Shown here piece by piece: positions 7,862 to 13,240 of a stretch of DNA of 19,727 bases. Made by a program: the position numbers and the translations under genes. Below the pieces are notes generated by a model. It did no database searches, had not been told where the DNA came from, and saw nothing but the letters and a program-made list of their open reading frames with translations. Position 1 is the first letter of the stretch. The number at the start of each line of letters is the position of its first letter. This DNA comes from Nitrospirota bacterium (GTDB taxonomy: Bacteria; Nitrospirota; Nitrospiria; JACQBZ01), in contig JACQHO010000100.1 in the NCBI GenBank assembly GCA_016198945.1, forward strand, positions 1 through 19,727, in the 5' to 3' direction.

Positions 7862-9592
7862 TTAGTCAATGTAACCGATATCCTGCAGCCGCTTTTCAAC
7901 CTTGGCCGCATCTTCATCCGAATAGTTGGCCTCGTCCGAATCGCGATCCGTCTCCCCGGCCGCCTTTGAATACCGGACCGGACTGGCCGTGAGATGCCCC
8001 TCCTTCAGACTTTCCGTGAGCACCGTTCCGTCCATATCGTCCGGAACGGGAAGGCCCATCAGGTGCAGCATCGTCGGAGCCACGTCAAGAATGTCCGCCC
8101 GGGCAAGAGTTTCGCCTTGTTTAAACGCCGGCCCCCGAAGCAGCAGGATCCCGTCGAGCCGATGGGTCCCGCTCCAGTCCACGCCGTAATTCAACCCGTC
8201 CAGATATGCCACGACCGGCTTATCGGCATCGGCCGCCACGCTGGCCTTGAGGAAGAACCCGGGCTCGTCCCACCAGGAGAGGGTCAGGTCGGGGGCTTGA
8301 TCCGCATACGGACCCGTGTAGATTTCATCTTTCCGATAGACCTGCTTCAGCACCGGCCGGCCTGTTTTTGGATCCGGGAGCTCGTGCAGTTTCTTCACCA
8401 ACTCGTCCATCGTCTCTTGATACTCCCATCCGGGTTCGACCGTTCCCTGCGGCCACCGTCCCTTCAGGTTGATCCAGATATTCGGGCAGAAGGACAGGAC
8501 TTCATAGGCAAAGGCCTTTGTCTGTTTCCAATCAATATCCGAAAAAGCGGTGTGATACGATTCCCACTTCCGTCGAAGACCCGGCAGCCATTTGGCCAAT
8601 GCGGCCTTTTGTCGGGGCGACAAATGCTTGCGCAGCATCCCGTCCGCCTGCCCGACGGCGGTGCGCAATAACCGACCCGGAGAAAACCCGCGATCCCCTT
8701 GGTTTTTAAACTTCAACAATCCGACCCGGGAGAGGTATCGGTTCAAGTAGAGCACGCGCTGGCTGATCGCCCCGGCGCCATGATCCGACATCACGACCAC
8801 ATCGGTCCCTTCCGAAACGGCATCCAGCAGCCGGCCAATCTGCCGGTCGATCGTCTGGTAGATCCGGAGAATGGCATCCCGATATTTTTTGGCGCCTTCC
8901 GGATCGAACCAGGGATGGTTCGGGTCCATATAATGCCAGAAATGATGCTGAACCTGATCCACCGAGCTGAACATGACCATGGTCACATCCGTCGGGTACT
9001 TTTCCATCAAATAAAGGCAGGCCTTCGTCCGCTGCGCCTCCAACTCCTCCCATTCGTTCAAAACCAGATCCCGTATCTCGTCTGTCCGCATGTATCCGAG
9101 ATGCCGGATGTCGAGATGAATTCCGCCGATCGCCCTCCGCAGCTCCTCTTTCAAAAAGGGAGGATGCATGAACTCGGACTGCTCGTCCGGGGCATCCATT
9201 CCCGAAATCATGTAACCGTTGACTTTTTCGGGTGGGTAGGTCATCGGGACGTTGATGACGCCGACCGTTTTTTGGGCCGAGCTGAGCATCGTCCAGATCG
9301 TCCGGGCTTGTCTCGATTTCGCATTGGTATACTGCATGCCGTACCCGTCCGGCTGCGGCTCAATGAAATGAAAAAGCCCGTGTCGGCCCGGATTTTTCCC
9401 CGTCATGAACGAGGTCCAGGCGGGCGCCGTCAAGGGCGGGATCGTGGATTTCAGCGGCGCCCGCACGCCCTGATCCAGAAGTTTGGAGAAGATCGGGAGC
9501 TTGCCCTGCCTGGCCCAGGGAAGGATGAGGTCGAACGTGGCGCCGTCCACGCCGATGACAAGCAGTTTGGGTTGTGTGGAGTGCTTCTCCAT
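7862..9592 (-). CDS. Alkaline phosphatase superfamily enzyme (type I phosphodiesterase/nucleotide pyrophosphatase-like), paralogue A
   Basis: The protein has 576 residues. Catalytic elements are intact: VIGVDGATFD (12-21, Asp16), PPLTAPAWTSFMTGKNPGRHG (52-72, probable nucleophile Thr55), SSVDQVQHHFWHY (209-221, Asp212 and His216) and VVMSDHGAG (266-274, Asp270 and His271). Later it shares an NLKGRxPxGxVEPG block with paralogue B and NxKGRxPxGxxxP with the partial phosphatase at the right edge. The C-terminus EKRLQDIGYID matches the tail of paralogue B. No signal peptide is apparent. Known family chemistry is hydrolysis of phosphate esters through a two-metal site. In this setting the target could be a nucleotide-activated or lipid-linked glycan intermediate, but that is inference. 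It lies 12 bp downstream of the acyltransferase gene. Confidence 0.86.
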   Translation of the reverse strand: MEKHSTQPKLLVIGVDGATFDLILPWARQGKLPIFSKLLDQGVRAPLKSTIPPLTAPAWTSFMTGKNPGRHGLFHFIEPQPDGYGMQYTNAKSRQARTIWTMLSSAQKTVGVINVPMTYPPEKVNGYMISGMDAPDEQSEFMHPPFLKEELRRAIGGIHLDIRHLGYMRTDEIRDLVLNEWEELEAQRTKACLYLMEKYPTDVTMVMFSSVDQVQHHFWHYMDPNHPWFDPEGAKKYRDAILRIYQTIDRQIGRLLDAVSEGTDVVVMSDHGAGAISQRVLYLNRYLSRVGLLKFKNQGDRGFSPGRLLRTAVGQADGMLRKHLSPRQKAALAKWLPGLRRKWESYHTAFSDIDWKQTKAFAYEVLSFCPNIWINLKGRWPQGTVEPGWEYQETMDELVKKLHELPDPKTGRPVLKQVYRKDEIYTGPYADQAPDLTLSWWDEPGFFLKASVAADADKPVVAYLDGLNYGVDWSGTHRLDGILLLRGPAFKQGETLARADILDVAPTMLHLMGLPVPDDMDGTVLTESLKEGHLTASPVRYSKAAGETDRDSDEANYSDEDAAKVEKRLQDIGYID

Positions 9593-9604
9593 TCGATTCC
9601 GTTT

Positions 9605-10144
9605 TCAACCCTTCTTCCGGAACACGATCCGGGCCGGGACCCCGACCACGGTGCAGTTGTCCGGCACGTCCGTAACCACGAGCGAGTTGGCTCCCACGAT
9701 CACATTGTTTCCGATTCGGATCTTCCCGATCACCTTCGCGCCGGCCCCGATAAACACGTTGTCTCCCATCACAGGCTGGCCCCCCTGAAACGCTCCCCCG
9801 ACGGTGACCTCTTGATTGACGGTCAGATTCACGCCCGCCTTGGTGCGGGGAAGAAAAATCCCGGAGTAGCAGTGAATCACGAATCCTTTCCCGTAATCGG
9901 CCCGAACCGGGATCGTGATTCCGAAGCAGATCACCATCAGCGCTTTAAGTGGAAGGTAGACCAGGGTCAGGATCTGCTTCAGCACGGGGATCTTCAGCAG
10001 AAAAACCCACCGCCCGAACCGGTAAATGATAACGGCCAGGGATCCCGGCAGCAAATAAATGAAGACCTTCCGGCTCAGCCAGCCTTTGTTGGCGGCGTAC
10101 AGGTCCCGTTTCCTCGCAATGTCCGCACGAATCGTGTCAAACAT
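9605..10144 (-). CDS. Left-handed beta-helix (hexapeptide) acyltransferase, serine acetyltransferase-like
   Basis: The 179-residue protein has a mostly helical N-terminal third with a hydrophobic stretch (about 26-78) that may sit on the membrane. Hexapeptide repeats follow from about residue 80 (IPVRADYGKGFVIHCYSGIF). They continue through VMGDNVFIGAGAKVIGKIRI (125-144) and end in NNVIVGANSLVVTDVPDNC and VVGVPARIV. His91 is at the place of the catalytic histidine of CysE-type transferases. It is shorter than true CysE (about 270) and resembles the serine-acetyltransferase-like enzymes of polysaccharide clusters, which acetylate sugars from acetyl-CoA. It lies directly after the carrier-protein gene (24-bp gap). 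That makes it a candidate to move the carrier-bound acyl group onto an acceptor (inference; O-acetylation of a glycan is the conservative reading). Confidence 0.82.
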   Translation of the reverse strand: MFDTIRADIARKRDLYAANKGWLSRKVFIYLLPGSLAVIIYRFGRWVFLLKIPVLKQILTLVYLPLKALMVICFGITIPVRADYGKGFVIHCYSGIFLPRTKAGVNLTVNQEVTVGGAFQGGQPVMGDNVFIGAGAKVIGKIRIGNNVIVGANSLVVTDVPDNCTVVGVPARIVFRKKG

Positions 10145-10168
10145 GGGTCCGCTCGGCTCCGGCCCTGT

Positions 10169-10441
10169 TCATGGGCCGGCCGATCTTTGATCGAGCTTTT
10201 TCCGGACCAGATCGGTCACCACCGCCAGCGTTTCAAAATTGTCCGTTCGGACCTCGTGCGGTTCCACCGTAATCCGGAACTCCTCCTCGATAAACGACAC
10301 CAGCTTGAAAAGTCCGAGAGAATCGATGATGCCGCCGTCGATCAGAGACACGTCCCGCTTCAGCTCCATCTGCGCATGGTCGTGCATCAATTCCTTCATG
10401 ATATAGGTCCTGATCTTCTCTTCGATCATTCCTGGATCCAT
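10169..10441 (-). CDS. Stand-alone acyl/peptidyl carrier protein (PltL-like role inferred)
   Basis: The protein is 90 residues from the chosen ATG at 10441. It shows the carrier-protein pattern: an acidic helical fold with the phosphopantetheine serine in GGIIDSLGLFKL (Ser41 in DSL), then a helix (VSFIEEEFRITV) and a final helix (VVTDLVRKKLDQR). A 4'-phosphopantetheinyl transferase must load Ser41; none is encoded in this window. The start is set by a strong AAGGAGG at 10452-10458, 10 bases upstream. An in-frame extension to 10600 would overlap the adenylation gene and has low-complexity, non-carrier sequence. With a proline-type adenylation domain just upstream (41 bp) and a dehydrogenase beyond it, the most likely cargo is prolyl and then pyrrolyl-2-carboxyl thioester. 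That cargo is inferred; D-alanyl carrier (DltC-like) or plain ACP roles are alternatives. Confidence 0.88.
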   Translation of the reverse strand: MDPGMIEEKIRTYIMKELMHDHAQMELKRDVSLIDGGIIDSLGLFKLVSFIEEEFRITVEPHEVRTDNFETLAVVTDLVRKKLDQRSAGP

Positions 10442-10451
10442 AAACGCCGCG

Positions 10452-10458
10452 CCTCCTT
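10452..10458 (-). promoter_or_regulatory. Shine-Dalgarno of the carrier-protein gene
   Basis: The minus strand reads AAGGAGG, a near-perfect Shine-Dalgarno sequence, 10 bases before the ATG at 10441. It decides the start of the carrier-protein gene against the longer in-frame ATG at 10600, which lies inside the preceding adenylation gene. Confidence 0.75.
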
Positions 10459-10482
10459 GCGTTGCCGTCCATCCCGTCGCGA

Positions 10483-12087
10483 TTAAACCGCTTCCCCCGC
10501 CAGCACCTTTTTGTCCGTCTTTCCGGTTGAGGTGCGCGGCAGGGCATCGCAAAAATCGATGATCTCCGGAATCATATAATGGGGAAGTTTTTGGGCGCAA
10601 TGGGTTTCGATCTCGGCCCGCGTCAAGGTTGCGGACGGCGAAGGAACGATCACGGCCCGGATCCGGTTTCCCACGGCCTCATCCGGAATTGCAACGACGG
10701 CCGCCTCATGCACCCGGGGATGATTGACCAGAACCGCCTCGATCTCCCCCAGCTCGATCCGGAACCCGCGGCTCTTGATCATGTGATCCCGTCGTCCGAG
10801 AAACAGATACTCCCCCTTTTCATTGATCGTCACCCGGTCGCCCGTGCGGTAGGCGATTTCCGAGCCGCCGCCCGTTGCAGGGCGACGGACCAGCGCGGCG
10901 GCCGTAAGATCCGGATGCCCCCAGTACCCCTTCATCACGGTCGAACCCCGAACGAAAAGGTCCCCCGCCTCGCCTTCCCGGATCGGCTCATCATTTTCAT
11001 TCACGGCAAAGACGTCCGTGTTGGCGCAGGCCTTCCCGATCGGGATGGGCGTCGTCTGCGTCTCCGGAATTTCGCCGACCGGATGAACGGTGCAGACGTT
11101 TGTTTCGGTCGGTCCGTACAGATTGTACAGCCCGGCACGGGGAAGCGCGGCCGCAAGCGTCCGGAGATACTTGACCGGAAAAACCTCGCCCGCAAACAGA
11201 ACCGCACGCAGACCGGCAAGGTCAAACCGACCGAGATCCCCGTGCTGGAGCAGTTGAATCAGGGCCGACGGCACGGAATACCAGACCGTAAGGCGATGAT
11301 CCTGAATGAACTGAGCCGCCTGGACCGGGAAAAGGGTGACCGCCTCCGGAACCGGAAAAACTGACGCGCCGGCCTTGAGACTCGCAAAAAGATCGAAGAC
11401 GGACAGATCGAAATGAAGCGGGGCATGATTGGAAAGACGATCCTCCGGCCGGACTTGAAAATAGGTTGCGGCCCAGTCCACAAAGGTCATCGCATTCAGA
11501 TGGCTCAACATTACGCCTTTGGGCCGGCCGGTCGAGCCCGAGGTGTACAGAATGTAGGCCAGGTCGGTATTGATTGTCGGAAGGTCCGGACAACCGTCCT
11601 TGACCGATGCCTGGGCTTCCGGCCAGTCCAAAACGCGGACGGACCGACCCTCCGGCAATTCAAGGGAGGCCGCCGAGTCCATGAAAAGACAGAGTCTCAG
11701 CGGAGCATCTTCACAAAGGATTTGCGCCAAAACGGTTTTCTGTCTGGACGCGGTCAACAACACGCGGATGCCGCAGTCGCGGATGATGTACGCCGCGCGT
11801 TGAGCCGGACTCTTGGGATCCAACGGAACATAAACCGCCCCGGTTTTTAAAATTCCGAAGACCGCGACCAGGGTCTCGACCGATTTGGGAAGAAATATCC
11901 CGATGCGATCCCCCGGACGGACGCCCTCCTCCCAAAGCAGCCGGGCCATCCGATCGGATGACCGCTCAAGCTGCCCGTAGGTCAGGCGCGCGCCGCGGCA
12001 GACGATCGCCGCCGCATCCGGATTTCGGACCGCTCCGGAGGTTAAATAATGCTGGAGCAAATAATTCCCGGTCATCTGCTTGGCCAT
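10483..12087 (-). CDS. Stand-alone amino-acid adenylation enzyme, probable L-prolyl-PCP ligase (PltF/RedM type)
   Basis: The protein has 534 residues and is a complete ANL adenylating enzyme. It carries YTSGSTGRPKG (A3, 181-191), HFDLSVFDLF (A4, 225-234), NLYGPTET (A5, 322-329), YRTGD (A7, 413-417), RRDHMIKSRGFRIELGEIE (A8, 432-450) and RTSTGKTDKK (A10, Lys523). Asp227, which holds the amino group in amino-acid-activating domains, is present, so an amino acid substrate is likely. Hand alignment to GrsA gives specificity residues D-L-F-Y-L-A-L-V-C-K (227, 228, 231, 270, 297, 299, 323, 331, 332, 523). From memory, the free-standing L-proline ligases of pyrrole pathways have D-L-L-Y-L-A-L-V-C-K, one position different. 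It starts 3 bp after the dehydrogenase gene and is followed by the carrier gene. DltA-like D-alanine activation is the main alternative, but no dltB or dltD is seen nearby. Confidence 0.88.
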   Translation of the reverse strand: MAKQMTGNYLLQHYLTSGAVRNPDAAAIVCRGARLTYGQLERSSDRMARLLWEEGVRPGDRIGIFLPKSVETLVAVFGILKTGAVYVPLDPKSPAQRAAYIIRDCGIRVLLTASRQKTVLAQILCEDAPLRLCLFMDSAASLELPEGRSVRVLDWPEAQASVKDGCPDLPTINTDLAYILYTSGSTGRPKGVMLSHLNAMTFVDWAATYFQVRPEDRLSNHAPLHFDLSVFDLFASLKAGASVFPVPEAVTLFPVQAAQFIQDHRLTVWYSVPSALIQLLQHGDLGRFDLAGLRAVLFAGEVFPVKYLRTLAAALPRAGLYNLYGPTETNVCTVHPVGEIPETQTTPIPIGKACANTDVFAVNENDEPIREGEAGDLFVRGSTVMKGYWGHPDLTAAALVRRPATGGGSEIAYRTGDRVTINEKGEYLFLGRRDHMIKSRGFRIELGEIEAVLVNHPRVHEAAVVAIPDEAVGNRIRAVIVPSPSATLTRAEIETHCAQKLPHYMIPEIIDFCDALPRTSTGKTDKKVLAGEAV

Positions 12088-12090
12088 CGT

Positions 12091-13233
12091 TTAAAGACCC
12101 AACCAGCCCGCTATAATCTTCTTCTGGATTTCGGATGTCCCGGAATAGATCCGGCTCGGGATCGCGTCCCGCAGTTCCCGTTCCAACTCGGATTCCGTCA
12201 AATAGCCCCGACCGCCGAAGATCTGGACCGCATCCAGACAGGTTTGAATATAGGCGTCGCCGACATGCGCCTTGGTGATCGAGGCCTCGAGCAGGGCATG
12301 TTTCCCCTGGCTCTTAAGCCAGGCTGCCCGGTAGACCAGCAGCCTTGAGGTTTCAAGCCGGATCCTCATTTCAGCGACTTTGTGGGACACCGCCTGAAAC
12401 TCGCCGATCGTCTTTCCGAATTGTCGTCGTTCCCGGGCATAGGCGACGCACCGTTCCAGAATCCGTTCCATCGCGCCGACATGGCTCGCCGGGATGCCGC
12501 ACCGCTCGAGCTCCATCGCGCCGGTAAAAATCGCAGGCCCGTCTCCCGCCTTTCCGAGGAGGTTTTGGGCCGGCACCTCGCAATCCTGAAAACTCAATTC
12601 GCCCAGCGGCGAGCTGCGCAGCCCCATCGTTTCCAGCGTCCGGCCGACCGTTAGGCCCGGCGCGGCGCGCTCAATTAAAAACGCCGTCACGCCGACCGGC
12701 CCCGGTGGTTCGACCGCCGCGAAGACGAGATACAGACCGGCCACTGGGGCGTTCGTGATCAGGGTTTTTGAGCCGTTCAAAACATATGCGGCTCCTTTTT
12801 TAACGGCGCGCGTCTTCAGGTTAAACGCATCCGACCCCGACTCCGGCTCGGCCATGGCGATCGAGCCGATCATCGTCCCGTTGCAGAGTCTGGGAAGATA
12901 TTTTTTTTTCTGATCGGGGGTTCCGAAAAGAAGCAGCGGCATCGCGACGCCCCAGAGATGGGCATGCATCGAGAAGACGAGGCCGTTGTCCCGGCATCCG
13001 TATCCCAGGCCTTCCAGCGCATAAAAAACGCTGACCATGTCCAGGCCGCGGCCGCCCCACTCGGAAGGGATCGGAAGCCCCAGGATGCCGAACTCGGCGC
13101 ACTGTTTCCAAAGATCCCTCGGAAACTCGCGCGTCTGATCCCGCTTGGCAAGGTCGCCGTTCAAAGCGCTCTTGGCAAAATCAAGCACCGACTGCCTTAA
13201 CTGACGCTGTTCCTGTGTAAACGAAAAATCCAT
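12091..13233 (-). CDS. Acyl-CoA dehydrogenase-type flavoprotein, probable prolyl-S-PCP dehydrogenase (PltE/RedW type)
   Basis: From the ATG at 13233 the protein is 380 residues, the usual family length, and begins with the typical MDFSFTQEQRQLRQSV. FAD and substrate motifs are visible: SIAMAEPESGSDAFNLKT (124-141), YARERRQFGKTIGEFQ (265-280), QIFGGRGYL (337-345) and IYSGTSEIQ (362-370). Ser364 stands where short- and medium-chain enzymes have the catalytic Glu. A glutamate is instead at 243 in MELERCGI, the helix used by isovaleryl-CoA dehydrogenase and, as I recall, by prolyl-carrier oxidases such as AnaB. In pyrrole pathways this enzyme oxidises prolyl-S-PCP to pyrrolyl-S-PCP. The ATG at 13329 gives a 32-residue extension lying inside the upstream gene and is rejected. 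The gap to the upstream gene is 7 bp and to the adenylation gene 3 bp, so they are likely translated together. Confidence 0.87.
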   Translation of the reverse strand: MDFSFTQEQRQLRQSVLDFAKSALNGDLAKRDQTREFPRDLWKQCAEFGILGLPIPSEWGGRGLDMVSVFYALEGLGYGCRDNGLVFSMHAHLWGVAMPLLLFGTPDQKKKYLPRLCNGTMIGSIAMAEPESGSDAFNLKTRAVKKGAAYVLNGSKTLITNAPVAGLYLVFAAVEPPGPVGVTAFLIERAAPGLTVGRTLETMGLRSSPLGELSFQDCEVPAQNLLGKAGDGPAIFTGAMELERCGIPASHVGAMERILERCVAYARERRQFGKTIGEFQAVSHKVAEMRIRLETSRLLVYRAAWLKSQGKHALLEASITKAHVGDAYIQTCLDAVQIFGGRGYLTESELERELRDAIPSRIYSGTSEIQKKIIAGWLGL

Positions 13234-13240
13234 CTTCCAA

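Noticed and set aside
8699..10486. Long plus-strand open frame of 595 codons
   Set aside because: It lies opposite a phosphatase, the acyltransferase and the carrier gene, has no recognisable domain, and is rich in Arg, Pro, His and Asp as expected for a reversed GC-rich coding strand.
10169..10600. Longer version of the carrier protein (143 residues)
   Set aside because: The extra 53 residues overlap the adenylation gene and lack carrier-protein character; a strong Shine-Dalgarno supports the ATG at 10441.
10169..12087. D-alanylation (dltA/dltC) system
   Set aside because: A ligase plus a stand-alone carrier could suggest this, but no dltB or dltD is present, the specificity residues read as proline-type, and the adjoining dehydrogenase fits the pyrrole route.
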